Shown: positions 19,766-30,905, numbered from the stretch's first letter. The stretch is DNA of 64,000 nucleotides from Achatina immaculata (GCA_009760885.1 CM019701.1:17646975-17710974); one strand, 5' to 3'. A program made the numbers and translations. Notes: generated from the letters alone by a model not told the origin.

Positions 19766-21049
19766 GTGTGTTGTTTTGATGTGGTTAATGTGTGAGTATG
19801 TTGTTTTGATGTGGTTAATGTGTGAGTATGTTGTTTTGATGTGGTTAATGTGTGAATATGTTGTTTTGATGTGGTTAATGTATGAGTATGTTGTTTTGAT
19901 GTGGTTAATGTATGAGTATGTTGTTTTGATGTGGTTAATGTGTGAGTATGTTGTTTTGATGTGGTTAATGTGTGAGTATGTTGTTTTGATGTGGTTAATG
20001 TGTGAGTATGTTGTTTTGATGTGGTTAATGTGTGAATATGTTGTTTTGATGTGATTAATGTGTGAGTATGTTGTTTTGATGTGGTTAATGTATGAGTATG
20101 TTGTTTTGATGTGGTTAATGTGTATGTTGTTTTGATGTGGTTAATGTGTGAGTGTGTTGTTTTGATGTGGTTAATGTGTGAGTGTGTTGTTTATGTGGTT
20201 AATGTGTGAGTATGTTGTTTTGATGTGGTTAATGTGTGAGTGTGTTGTTTTGATGTAGTTAATGTGTGAGTATGTTTTTTGATGTGGTTAATGTGTGAGT
20301 ATGTTGTTTTGATGTGGTTAATGTGTGAATATGTTGTTTTGATGTGGTTAATGTATGAGTATGTTGTTTTGATGTGGTTAATGTATGAGTATGTTGTTTT
20401 GATGTGGTTAATGTGTGAGTATGTTGTTTTGATGTGGTTAATGTGTGAGTATGTTGTTTTGATGTGGTTAATGTGTGAGTATGTTGTTTTGATGTGGTTA
20501 ATGTGTGAATATGTTGTTTTGATGTGATTAATGTGTGAGTATGTTGTTTTGATGTGGTTAATGTATGAGTATGTTGTTTTGATGTGGTTAATGTGTATGT
20601 TGTTTTGATGTGGTTAATGTGTGAGTGTGTTGTTTTGATGTGGTTAATGTGTGAGTGTGTTGTTTATGTGGTTAATGTGTGAGTATGTTGTTTTGATGTG
20701 GTTAATGTGTGAGTGTGTTGTTTTGATGTAGTTAATGTGTGAGTGTGTTGTTTTGATGTGGTTAATGTGTGAGTATGTTGTTTTGATGTGGTTAATGTGT
20801 GAGTATGTTGTTTTGATGTGGTTAATGTGTGAGTATGTTGTTTTGATGTGGTTAATGTGTGAGTATGTTGTTTTGATGTGGTTAATGTGTGAGTATGTTG
20901 TTTTGATGTGGTTAATGTGTGAGTATGTTGTTTTGATGTAGTTAATGTGTGAGTATGTTGTTTTGATGTGGTTAATGTGTGAGTATGTTGTTTTGATGTG
21001 GTTAATGTGTGAGTATGTTGTTTTGATGTGGTTAATGTGTGAGTATGTT
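19766..21049. repeat. 30-bp satellite with a 473-bp higher-order repeat
   Basis: About 43 units of GAGTATGTTGTTTTGATGTG then GTTAATGTGT. Rare variants (GTGATTAATG at 20051 and 20524; the short unit GTGTTGTTTATGTGG at 20184 and 20657) repeat at an offset of 473 bp, showing duplication of a block of about 16 units. The 10-codon frame MWLMCEYVVL is an artefact of the period. Confidence 0.97.
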
Positions 21050-21135
21050 GACCTGGCATTATTATTTTCCATGTCATGCTGTGACGCAGAGTGTGGTTGT
21101 TATCGACTTCGAGTTTATTTGTGAAGTTTCTACAT

Positions 21136-21395
21136 ATATTGTGACATATTTAGATATACTGTGACATATTTAGATATATTGTGACATATTTAGATATACT
21201 GTGACATATTTAGATATACTCTGACATATTTAGACATACTGTGACATATTTAGATATATTGTGACATATTTAGATATATTGTGACATATTTCGATATATT
21301 GTGACATATTTAGATATACTGTGACATATTTAGATATACTGTGACATATTTAGATATACTGTGACATATTTAGATATATTGTGACATATTTAGAT
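21136..21395. repeat. 20-bp AT-rich satellite (left part)
   Basis: About 13 units of GTGACATATTTAGATATATT, interrupted at 21396 by a LINE fragment and resuming at 21515-21595 in a more diverged form. Confidence 0.95.
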
Positions 21396-21514
21396 ATTCA
21401 TTCATTCATTCGTTTGCATGTCCCTTGCGGAGCTTTGCCTCCCAAACAGCACTCCTGTAGGCCTCTCGGTTGTGAGCAAGATGGCCTGCTGCTGTTGCAT
21501 CCATTTCCAGATCG
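21396..21514 (-). mobile_element. LINE family B-RTE, shortest 3' fragment
   Basis: 119 bp nearly identical to the 3' end of 7341-7775. It covers only the last roughly 35 codons (ending RKGHANE-type) and the (ATTC)n tail on the plus strand, inserted in the 20-bp satellite. Severe 5' truncation. Confidence 0.88.
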
Positions 21515-21595
21515 TATATATTTAGATATACTGTGATATATTTAGATATATTTTGATATATTGTGATATATTTAGATATATTGTGATATATTATG
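21515..21595. repeat. 20-bp AT-rich satellite (right part)
   Basis: Diverged units of the array at 21136-21395 (ATATTGTGATATATTTAGAT). Confidence 0.85.
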
Positions 21596-21599
21596 TAAC

Positions 21600-21850
21600 A
21601 CCGTTTGCTGCCATGATCTCCATCTGTGCTTTCCTTATGTTGTGTAAAGTTGAAGTAAGTTTAACACTATTTCTAATCTCCTCTCTCCAGCTTGTGACAC
21701 AAACTTTCTGTATATCTTTTCTAAGTTGACTCTCCATCTCTATCTTGGTTTATGTCTTGGTCTTGATTCCTTCATCTGTATGTATACATTTTCGTTTGTC
21801 TGTTCTCATCCATTCTTTCTACGTTGTGCAACCGGCGTAGTCTATTCAGA
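21600..21850 (-). mobile_element. LINE C-terminal fragment, family uncertain
   Basis: Minus-strand translation with one stop gives RLRRLHNVERMDENRQTKMY, then ESRPRHKPR, then RWRVNLEKIYRKFV. This is the pattern of LINE C-terminal regions (GHVxRMDxxR...RGRPxxRW). Short, decayed, no clear tail. Confidence 0.65.
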
Positions 21851-22628
21851 TTCAACACGTTTATAATCTGCTTTGTTTTAAATAATTTGTACTTTTACAG
21901 AATTGAAATAACAAACCTCTCAAATGTAACTCTTACCGACACGGGCAATGCAGGAAATAACATACAAGCAAAAAAATAACAGCATACAAGCAACGAAATA
22001 ACTACATGCAAGCACAAAGTTATTCTCACAATCTGGCACAATAATGAACAGAACTAATATTCAGAAAAAGAATTCAAAGACCCTACAGTATCGTGGAAAG
22101 TTTATGAATCACAGAGCATGTATTCCAGACTAGTAGATACTGAAAAATTTTGTAGCTGGAGGAAGAAATATAGCTCAGTAAGATTGGAGGGTATTCCAAA
22201 GATGTGCAGCAGAGAAAGCAAAGCTTAAGGCAGATCACATTTAGGTTTTATACGAATATTGTCTAAGAGCTGGCTAAAATTGTGGTTAAATTTAAACAGT
22301 TTCCATAGATAAGACAGAGCATGCTGTGATACATGTCGATGAACTAACTTGCTTTGTTGAAATCTGTTTTTGAGAGACAGAATTGATTCTGAGTTGTTCG
22401 TGATATGTTGTGCTCTGTGTGTGATCTTTGTCACTAATAAGCTCGCAAGTGAGTAAAGCCTTGCATATTTGACAATGAGCGGCCATTCCAGATTGTAAAA
22501 CAATAATCTAAGAGTGTTTGTATATGTGAAACGTAGTATATCGTTCATGTGTATTCATTGATGAAGTACTTAATTTTAGCTAACTAGTTTACTTTTTGCG
22601 CTGTGAGCTTTTGCTAGATTGTGCAGAT
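21851..22628. other. Unique sequence, nothing recognised
   Basis: About 780 bp. A 107-codon minus-strand ORF at 22225-22548 has no motif or splice support. Confidence 0.45.
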
Positions 22629-22690
22629 ACGAGGGGTGATTGATAAGTTCGTGGCATAAGGTAGAACGGATTATTTGTGGACAATCTTTT

Positions 22691-23900
22691 TAGTTATTTC
22701 TCAACATAGTTCCCTAGCATGTTTATGAACCTAATCCAGCGATCCTGGAGCATAAGGATCCCTTCTTTGTAAAAGTCAGAATCTTGTGCCAGTAGAAAGT
22801 GGTCTACAGCATAAATGACGTCATCTTCTGAAGCATATTTGCGACCACTGAGCTCTCTTTTGAGTTTGGTAAACAGGTAATAGTTTGAAGGTGCCAAATC
22901 TGGGGAATAAGGAGGATGTTCAAGAAGCTGGAAGCCACATTCATGAATGACAGCCATTGCCACCGCCGACTTGTGAACTGGAGCATTGTCTTGATGAAAG
23001 ATGACTCCTCTCGTCAATTTCCCTCGACCCTTTTCCTTCAGTTTGACCCGCAGTTGCTTCACAAGATTAGCGTAATAGGCCCTGGTGACCATTCTGCCCT
23101 TTTGAAGATAGTATACCAATAGCACACCTTTTGAATCCCAAAAGATGGAACTCATCACTTTGCCTGCAGACAGAACTACCCTTGCTTTCTTTGGAGGTGG
23201 AGATTCATGACGTTTCCACTGCTTTGACTGTTTTTTGGTTTCTGGTTGAAAATGATGAACTCAAGTCTCATCCATAGTCACAAATTACTGAAGAAACTTT
23301 TGAGGATCTGCAGAAAAATGGCCAAGATTGTCTCTTGATATGTTGAGACGCTGTCGTTTGTGATCAGCCCCAAAAAGTTTAGAGACCCATCGAGCAGAGA
23401 CCTTTGTCATTTGAATGTATAAAATCGGAAAAAGTAGGAGCAGCTTTATTACTTAACGATTACTTTGTAATCGTTAAATAATAAAGCTGCTCCTACTTTT
23501 TTCCGATTTTATACATTCTAGTATCACAGCTTTACTGCAGTGTTTAGTGTATAGTTGTATACTTATACACCAATTATTGTGTTACTTTGTCATTTGAAGA
23601 TCATTGTGAATAATGGCATGAACACGTTCCTGGGAGATGCCCAGCTCAGTAGCAATATACCTCTCAGTTAGTCATCGATCCTCCACTATCATGTCATGGA
23701 TTCTGCCAGTGGTTTCATCGGTGGTTACCGTTCTTGGTCTTCCTGCACGGGAATCACCTTCCAGACTCTCCCTTATATGCTTGAATTGAACTGCCCATTT
23801 CTTCACTGTGCTGTAAGAAGGGATCTCCTTCGATGATACGCCTTTGATACAGAGGTAGCGAATGACTGCTTGATGAGAAATTTTACCCATTTTCTCAATT
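22691..23900 (-). pseudogene. mariner transposase, interrupted
   Basis: The N-terminal part (23890-23672) reads MGKISHQAVIRYLCIKG, SYSTVKKWAVQFK and GRPRTVTTDET, the DNA-binding helix-turn-helix region. The part before the first catalytic Asp is broken by the palindromic insert and by frameshifts around 23150-23410. The C-terminal part (23158-22694) reads SSIFWDSKGVLLVYYLQKG, FHQDNAPVHKS (second catalytic block, intact Asp), HPPYSPDLAPSNYYLF (third catalytic Asp region; Asn stands where the family has Asp in PSDYFLF) and ends GNYVEK-stop. Loss of the third acidic residue plus the insertion means no activity. Confidence 0.92.
23416..23584. mobile_element. Small palindromic Penelope-type insert in mariner
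   Basis: Flanked by a perfect 14-bp duplication CTTTGTCATTTGAA (23402-23415, 23585-23598). The first 100 bp form a near-perfect palindrome (23413-23518, centre GATTACTTTGTAATC) whose arms contain AAAGTAGGAGCAGCTTTATT. The remainder, CTTTACTGCAGTGTTTAGTG and TATAGTTGTATACTTATACA, is the reverse complement of the 3' end of the Penelope-like copy at 24337-24400. It is therefore a tiny 5'-truncated Penelope insertion with an inverted second piece. Confidence 0.8.
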
Positions 23901-24070
23901 TCTGCTACCCCTTATCACTTCAGTAACCTGTAAACAAAAACTGGTTGCAGTTAATTTCTTGAAACTCGGTGTTTAAATTTTACATGAAACTGATCTAGAA
24001 ATGCACCTAATATCAACTGTGTGTTTCAAGTATTTGTACCTTAGGCGGCGAATTTATCAGTCAACCCTCC

Positions 24071-24336
24071 TAAGTACAGAGCTGTAGTGTTGTTTCTCCT
24101 GAGTTGGGTAGTTTCTGTCTTGCTGAAGCGAGCATCGGTTTTCTTCTACTGGCGTTTACTGCATGCCACTGTTATTCCTCCATTTATTGAGATTATTTAT
24201 TTCTGAAGAGCTGCTCCTAGGTTAATATAGTGTCTGGTATAGAATGTAGTCGTCGACAGAGGTAGCAGAAGAATTTAAGATGGATAGAAGATCATTAGTA
24301 CAGATCACACAGTAAGAGGACTTAGAACTTTGGTGA
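24071..24336. other. Unique sequence, nothing recognised
   Basis: A short spacer between the mariner and the Penelope-like element. Confidence 0.4.
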
Positions 24337-27265
24337 CACACAATAATTAGTGTATAAGTATACAACTATACACGAAGCACTGCAGTAAAGTTGTGATACC
24401 AAAATGTCTAAACTAAGAAAAAAGTAGGAACAGCTTTATTACTTAACGTTAACAACAATGTGACGTTTCGCCACTAGCCTTCTTCATACAAATACGCACA
24501 GGACAAAGAATCAGACAGAGGAGACTATAGATTCACATGAAATATATGTAAAAGAAATAATTTGTTAAAAATTAATAAAAAATGAAACTTAGCTGAAGTC
24601 TTGGAAAAGCGTAAGGTAGAACTCGTAAAACCAGTTTTCAGAACTCTGTTGTTAAGCGGCCGTTACTATGTTTAGGATGTGTACGTTCTGAAAGGTGCAG
24701 TAATGTGCATGACTGGGTATAGAAAATACTTTGGTGGAGATTTGTAATAGTAGACAGTAGATAATAGTAGATTTAGGAAAGGAAGATCATGCATAGACCA
24801 CATATTTGCACTTAGACAAATATTAGAACAGGCAAATGAGTGGCATAGCACAACATATGCATTATTCATAGATTTTGAGAAAGCCTTTGACAGTGTCAAC
24901 AGAGATGCACTGTGGAAAATCCTAAGATGGCATGGCCTCCCCCATAAAATAGTTAATGTAATCAAAGCCCTATACGAGGGTTTTCAGTGCAAAGTTATCT
25001 GTGGAGAACATACCTCCAGCTTTAGGGTACAAACAGGAGTGAAACAGGGATGTGTACTATCACCAACATTATTTATCTTGGCAGTAGACTGGTTAATGAA
25101 GGAGGCAACATCAGACAAACGCAGAGGATTACAATGGACCCTTGACACTGTGCTGGAGGACCTTGACTTTGCGGATGACATTTGTCTATTATCAAGCAGT
25201 CACAAAGATATGCAAGATAAAATAAACAAGCTAACTCAGAATGCAAACAACATAGGACTAAAGATCAACGTAGGAAAGACAAAGTTAATGAAGCAAAATG
25301 TGAACAACAGAAATGTACTCAGAGTAGATAACAAGTTAGTGGAGGAGGTCAACGAATTTGTATACCTTGGCAGCAGAGTAGTAGAAAATTGAGACAGCAC
25401 AGAGGACATCAACAGCAGACTTACTAGAGCAAACCAGGCTTTTGCAATGCTGCAGACTATATGGAAATAAAAAAAAACTAAGCATAAATATGAAAATCAG
25501 GATATTTAAGAGTAATGTTCTAAGTGTACTACTCTATGGAAGTGAATGCTGGAAAATCACCAAAACCATAGAAAACAAGTTGAATTCTTTCCAGACTAAA
25601 TGTTTACGAAGAATTAGAAAAATAATTTGGCCAAACACCATAAGAAATAACATCTTATTAGCAGAATTGCAGATGAAACCACTGACAACAATTATTGAGG
25701 AAAGACACTGGCGATGGCTGGGACATGTGCTCCGAATGACTGACAACTCACTACCAAAAATAGCACTAAGATGGACACCACAGGGGAGCAGAAGTAAGGG
25801 TAGACCAAAAGAGACATGGAGAAGAACAGAAAGGATGTTGAGCAATAAAGGGCTCACCTGGGCAAGAGCAGAAAAAAAAGGCGAAGGACAGGCATTTGTG
25901 GAAAACCCTTGCGGAAGCCCCATGTGCCCTGGGCACTTAAGGTTCAGAGAGAGAGAGAGAGATAATAGTAGATAGATGGATAGAGACATGTGATGTTTCA
26001 TATAAGAGGAAAGTAGTGAATGGATAGTAATAAAGTTAGGAGAAGGTGAAATAAATGATTATGGTTATGATAGAACGGTTGTAGTGTGATCATGTACGAA
26101 GGCTCTAAACTATGTGTAACGAGTGAGATGAGCTTAGAGTGGAACGAGCATGACTGTGGAAGATTATGTGTAGCTAAATAACGATTTCAAACCGTGTGGT
26201 TCCAGCGTTCCATAGTCTTGAATGTAACGGTTCTCAAGTGCCAGGCAGCTTGTGTCATCTGCGTGCCATTGTTTGATGGCTGTTACTAGAAAATCAGATT
26301 TTCCTCTGTGGTTGGGGCCATTGAAATGATTCAGGACTGATTTCGAAGGATGCTGGGTGATATCGTACATATGTTCTGTATGCGGTCCCCTAGTCTGAGG
26401 CCAGTTTCACCAATGTAAGGTATCCTGCATTTTTTGCATACGATGACATATATTACATTGCAGACTCGCATGAAAATCCCTCATGGAGAGTCAGGATAAT
26501 TTTAGGAAAGTGATTGTTTTCGTGTCCCAGATTACAGGGCAGGTAACACAGCGAGGGCGGTTACATTTTCTGATGCCTACATATGTAAGGTTCCGTTTTA
26601 AGTGGCTATGGATGAAGATGTCCTTAAGATTTGGCTCATGCTTGCATCCTAATAGGAGGGGACAGAGAAGATATCACGGGTGTCAAGGTAGAATTGGATT
26701 AGTGGTAAACGATGATAAAGAGTTTTATTAACCATCTGACCACGTGGGTGGAAAGGCAGTACTAACTTAACTCTTTCAGATGAGGTAACAGGCTTTTTTC
26801 TAAATGCTTTAATTTTTGCGGTTTATTAGTTCGATACGGTTGGAGGCTTCACGAAGGATATTTTCTGAATAGTTGCGATGACGGAAAAATTCAAAGAAAT
26901 TGTTGGACTGATCTATAAAATATAAGTTATCCTGACATATGCAGTGTAGACGAAGGAGCTGAGCGTATGGGATGGAGTTAAAGAAACCAAGGTCACAGTA
27001 TCCTTCAGGATGGGAGGAGGTTTAAAGTAAATAGGTGTGGCTGTCGATTCGCGTGTAAAAAAAGGAGGTAATAAGCCTGTTTGTGCCAAGTAATATTTTA
27101 ATGTCTAAAAAGTTGACAGACATGTCAGAAATTTCATAAGTGAATTTTATGTTACTACTAAATGAGGAATGCAATACATTTTTAGGTCTTCCTGTGGCAT
27201 ACTGGTGACTCCAATGCCATCATCGATGCACCTTTTATAGAATTCTGGAAGTCTACCCGACTCTA
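24337..27265 (-). mobile_element. Penelope-like retroelement, left copy (minus strand), split by a LINE
   Basis: Reading on the minus strand from 27265: the RT catalytic block RCIDDGIGVTSMPQED (near 27225; CIDD for YIDD), NGLLTTS-type thumb sequence now degraded, a linker with the Cys motif KCNRPRCVTCPVIW (near 26545), then a GIY-YIG endonuclease domain with VIYVIVCKKC and YIGETGLRLGDRI (near 26440). After a frameshift the domain continues MYDITQHPSKSVLNHFNG, ENRYIQDYG and FSYT-stop at 26164. About 640 bp of 3' UTR follows once the LINE at 24773-25959 is removed. RT plus a C-terminal GIY-YIG domain is diagnostic of Penelope-like elements. The 5' part of the RT is missing. Confidence 0.9.
24773..25959 (+). 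pseudogene. LINE family B, inserted in the Penelope-like copy
   Basis: A plus-strand APE-type LINE, 5'-truncated inside the RT. It starts with FRKGRSCIDHIFALRQIL, then motif A LFIDFEKAFDSVNRD (24880), LPHKIVNVIKALYEGF, motif B GVKQGCVLSPTLFIL (25035), the catalytic motif LDFADDICLLSSS (25165, FADD), NEFVYLGSRVVEN, VLLYGSECW, RRWLGHVLRMTD-like and GSRSKGRPKETWRR. It ends shortly after GCACTTAAGGTTCAGAGAGA with a GA-repeat tail. Flanked by a 14-bp duplication AGATAATAGTAGAT (24759-24772, 25960-25973). Breaks: a stop at 25390 and frameshifts near 25465 and 25830. Very similar to 37707-38733. Confidence 0.93.
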
Positions 27266-28136
27266 CATGGGGGATTTTCATGCGAGTCCGTAATGTAATA
27301 TATGTCATCGTATGCAAAAGATGCAGGACAATTTATATTGATGAAACTGGCCTCAGACTAGGGGACCGCATACAGAAACATATGTACGATATCACCCAGC
27401 AGTCCTGAATCATTTCAATGGCCACAACCACAGAGGGAAATCTGGTTTTCATGTAACAGCCATCAAACAATGCCACGCAGATGACACAAGCTGCCTGGCA
27501 CTTGAGAACCGTTACATTCAAGACTATGGAACACTGGAACCACACGGTTTGAAATCGTTATTTAGCTACACATAATCTTCCACAGTCATGCTCGTTCCAC
27601 TCTAAGCTCTATTCTCACTCGTTACACATAGTTTAGAGCCTTCATACGTGATCACACTACAACCGTTCTATCATCACCATAATCATTTATTTCACCTTCT
27701 CCTAACTTTATTACTATCCATTCATTACTTTCCTCTTATATGAAACATCACATGTCTCTGTCCATCTATCTACTATTATCTACTGTCTACTATTACAAAT
27801 CTCCACCAAAGTATTTTCTATACCCAGTCATGCACATTACTGCACCTTTCAGAACGTACACATCCTAAACATAGTAACGGCCGCTTAATAACAGAGTTCT
27901 GAAAATTGGTTTTACGAGCTCTACCTTACGCTTTTCCAAGACTTCAGCTAAGTTTCATTTTTTATTAATTTTTAACAAATTATTTCTTTTACGTATATTT
28001 CATGTGAATCTATAGTCTCCTCTGTCTGATTCTTTGTCCTGTGCGTATTTGTATGAAGAAGGCTAGTGGCGAAACGTCACATTGTTGTTAACGTTAAGTA
28101 ATAAAGCTGTTCCTACTTTTTTCTTAGTTTAGACAT
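27266..28136 (+). mobile_element. Penelope-like retroelement, right copy (plus strand), inverted to the left copy
   Basis: Starts inside the GIY-YIG region: NVIYVIVCKRC, YIDETGLRLGDRIQKHMYD (the motif YIG is YID here), followed by a stop and frame shifts. The 3' UTR matches the left copy closely in reverse orientation to GTTTAGACATTTT at 28136. The two copies face outward with their 3' ends, giving arms of roughly 870 bp around a core of about 775 bp that only the left copy covers. It contains the uninterrupted version of the site where LINE B entered the left copy (27765-27795). Confidence 0.88.
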
Positions 28137-28384
28137 TTTCGAGCTTTGATGAATACTTGTATCAGCTCAGATATGTAGAAACATAGCACTTACTTGCCTG
28201 AAATAAATGATAAAATTGATGGATGAACCATATTTAAAGAGAACATATACTTTTTTAAAAGCTTCGAGGAAACATTTCGCAATGGACTGATTATATAAAT
28301 TGATGCATAACGCAATATCTTATTGATAATTTCATCAGATGTATTCTTCTTTGAAGATATAAAATAAATGTAAACGTCACTGAC
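28137..28384. other. Unique sequence, nothing recognised
   Basis: AT-rich spacer without recognisable features. Confidence 0.4.
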
Positions 28385-28515
28385 AGTTAAAAATGGAATG
28401 TTTAACTGCTTTAATTTAGTAAATCTACAAGCAGTGAATGTTTGTTGACAGTTAAAAATGGAATGTTTAACTGCTTTAATTTAGTTAATCTGCAAGCAGT
28501 GAATGTTTGTTGTTC
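28385..28515. repeat. ~64-bp tandem duplication
   Basis: Two copies of a block starting GACAGTTAAAAATGGAATGT and ending CAAGCAGTGAATGTTTGTTG. Confidence 0.95.
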
Positions 28516-28609
28516 ATGTAAGTCACAAACAGGAGATGGTATTAGAACATTGTTTTCTTTCCAACGTGTTTTAATGTGAACCATTAGAACAGATCTCTAA
28601 AACTTTTAC
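28516..28609. other. Short unique spacer
   Basis: Nothing seen. Confidence 0.4.
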
Positions 28610-28945
28610 TGAAATCTGTGCTAGCGTGTGCATGATTATTGGCTTGAAACTAGTGTGTGCATGATTATTGACCTGAAATTAGTGTTTGTATGATTAATGG
28701 CTTGATACTAATGTTTGCATAATTATTGGCTTGATACTAATGTTTGCATGATTATTGGCTTGAAGTTAGTGTATGTATGATTATTGGCTTGAAGCTTGTG
28801 TAAGTATGGTTATTGGATTGAAGCTTGTGTAAGTATGGTTATTGGATTGAAGGTAGCTAGTGTGCATGATTATTGACTTAAAGCTAGTGTATGTATGATT
28901 ATTGGCTTGAAGTTAGTATGTGCATGATTATTGGCTTGCAAATGA
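28610..28945. repeat. ~29-bp tandem repeat
   Basis: About 11 imperfect units of TGCATGATTATTGGCTTGAA then GCTAGTGTG. Confidence 0.92.
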
Positions 28946-29019
28946 AATTCTTTCCTTTTATTAGTATTTACTAGAGTGTTTTTAGCTTTCCAAATTGCCT
29001 TATTGTCTGATTTATTCTA

Positions 29020-29115
29020 CACTAGATGGATGGATGGATGGACAGCAGCAGACAGACAGACAGACAGAAGGATGGTTAGGTGGATAGGCAGACAGAGAGG
29101 TAGATAGATAGATAA
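29020..29115. repeat. (GATG)n / (GACA)n tetranucleotide repeats
   Basis: GGATGGATGGA followed by CAGACAGACAGACAG and GATAGATAGATA. Confidence 0.93.
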
Positions 29116-29570
29116 CACAATTTCTAAAGACCATCTATCTTGTCTAGAGACTACAGTTACATCTCTGCCATGCGCCTCATACGTGCAGCTGTGGAATGCT
29201 AGAATCAGCAATTTTTATTTATAGTTCAGAATGTAGATAAGATGTTTTCGTTTTTTATCAGCTTTTCTCTCCTTAATGACACCATATTCATGTTGCCTGG
29301 TAGTACAGAGGATGAAGATGGGGATTGGTGCTTGCTTCGGTTTGGAAAGTACACGTTTGATGGTGGGTTTGAGAGCAGTTAAGAAGAGAGTGTGAGACGA
29401 ATGTGTGACAAGTAGAGCAACGAGACAGTGGAAAGATAGCTAGCAGGAATACCAAGATAGCATTAGAGGAATTGGATGAGGGGTACGCGATGAAGGGGGA
29501 GATGATTGGAATGGCACAGAAAGTGAAAGGAAAAGTAAATTCATTCTAACAATTGTTCTCTTTATGCTCA
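29116..29570. other. Unique sequence, nothing recognised
   Basis: About 450 bp, purine-rich towards the right. No frame with recognisable content. Confidence 0.45.
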
Positions 29571-29576
29571 TCTCTG

Positions 29577-30605
29577 AACCCAATCTCTCAAAACTTTATC
29601 AATGTTATCTGTGAATTGCCGTCTCAAAACTTTATCAATGTTATCTGTGAATTGCCGTCTCAAAACTTTATCAATGTTATCTGTGAATTGCCGTCTCAAA
29701 ACTTTATCAATGTTATCTGTGAATTGCCGTCTCAAAACTTTATCAATGTTATCTGTGAACTGGCTTCTCAAAACTTTATCCATGTGAACTGTGAACTGGT
29801 CTCTCAAAACTTTATCCATGTGAACTGTGAACTGGTCTCTCAAAACTTTATCCATGTGAACTGTGAACTGGTCTCTCAAAACTTTATCAATGTTATCTGT
29901 GAACTGGTCTCTCAAAACTTTATCCATGTTATCTGTGAACTGGCCTCTCAAAACTTTAAACGTGTTATCTATAAATTTATCTCTCACAACTTTATCCTTG
30001 CTATCTGTGAGATTATCTCTCACGATTTTATCCTTCTATCTATGAGATTATCTCTCACAACTTTATCTGTGTTATTTATGAGATTATCTCTCACAACTTT
30101 ATCCTTGTTATCTGTGAGATTATCTCTCACGATTTTATCCTTCTATCTATGAGATTATCTCTCACAACTTTATCTGTGTTATCTATGAGATTATCTCTCA
30201 CAACTTTATCCTTGTTATCTGTGAGATTATCTTTCACAACTTTATTCTTGTTATCTACGAGATTATCTCTCAAAACTTTATCCTTGATATCTGTGAGATT
30301 ATCTTTCACAACGTTATCCGTGTTATCTATGAAATTATCTCTCAAAACTTTATCCTTGTTATCTGTGAGATTATCTCTCACAACTTTATCAGTGTTATCT
30401 ACGAAATTATCTCTCATAACTTTATCAGTGTTATTTATGAGATTATCTCTCATAACTTTATCCTTGTTATCTGTGAGATTATCTCTCAAAACCTTATACG
30501 TGTTATCTATGAGATTAACTCTCAAAACCTTATCAGTGTTATCTGTGGGATTATCTCTCAAAACTTTATCCGTGTTATGTATAAAATCACTCATCAAAAC
30601 CTCAT
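29577..30605. repeat. 36-bp minisatellite
   Basis: About 28 units. The left third is homogeneous (TCTCAAAACTTTATCAATGT then TATCTGTGAATTGCCG) and the right part diverged (GAGATTATCTCTCACAACTT). The 12-codon frames on both strands (SQNFINVICELP; VLRRQFTDNIDK) are by-products of the period. No source element was recognised. Confidence 0.96.
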
Positions 30606-30619
30606 CTAAGTTGCATCTG

Positions 30620-30905
30620 CTTCTTGCTTGTTGCTCTCTACAACATATCTTCTTGTCTGTTGCTCTCTATAACATATCTTCTTGCCTGTTGCTCTCTACA
30701 ACATATCTTCTTGCCTGTTGCTCTTTATAACATATTTTCTTGCCTATTGCTCTCTATAACATATTTTCTTGCCTGTTGCTCTCTACAACATATATTATGC
30801 CTGTTGCTCTCTACAACATATCTTCTTGCCTGCTGCTCTCTACAACATATCTTCTTGCCTGTTGCTCTCTACAACATATTTTCTTGCCTGCTGCTCTCTA
30901 TCTTC
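30620..30905. repeat. 29-bp tandem repeat
   Basis: About ten units of TCTTGCCTGTTGCTCTCTAC then AACATATCT. Confidence 0.95.

Larger units (their letters stand above)
22630..24070 (-). mobile_element. mariner-family DNA transposon, second copy
   Basis: About 1.44 kb with TA on both sides (22628-22629, 24071-24072). Inverted ends: left CGAGGGGTGATTGATAAGTT, right (reverse complement) GGAGGGTTGACTGATAAATT, each continuing with a GGCATAAGGTA / CGCCTAAGGTA block. The transposase is on the minus strand. A 169-bp palindromic insert with its own 14-bp duplication sits at 23416-23584. Confidence 0.92.

Noticed and set aside
19749..21077. Long ORFs of 68-142 codons on both strands (MWLMCEYVVL and HTHTLTTSKQ repeats)
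   Set aside because: They are translations of the 30-bp satellite; the period is a multiple of three, so frames stay open. No start context, domain or splice evidence.
22225..22548. 107-codon minus-strand ORF
   Set aside because: No motif, no splice borders, AT-rich unique sequence; likely chance.
29553..30730. ORFs of 151-199 codons on both strands
   Set aside because: 36-bp array; no unit-independent coding signal.
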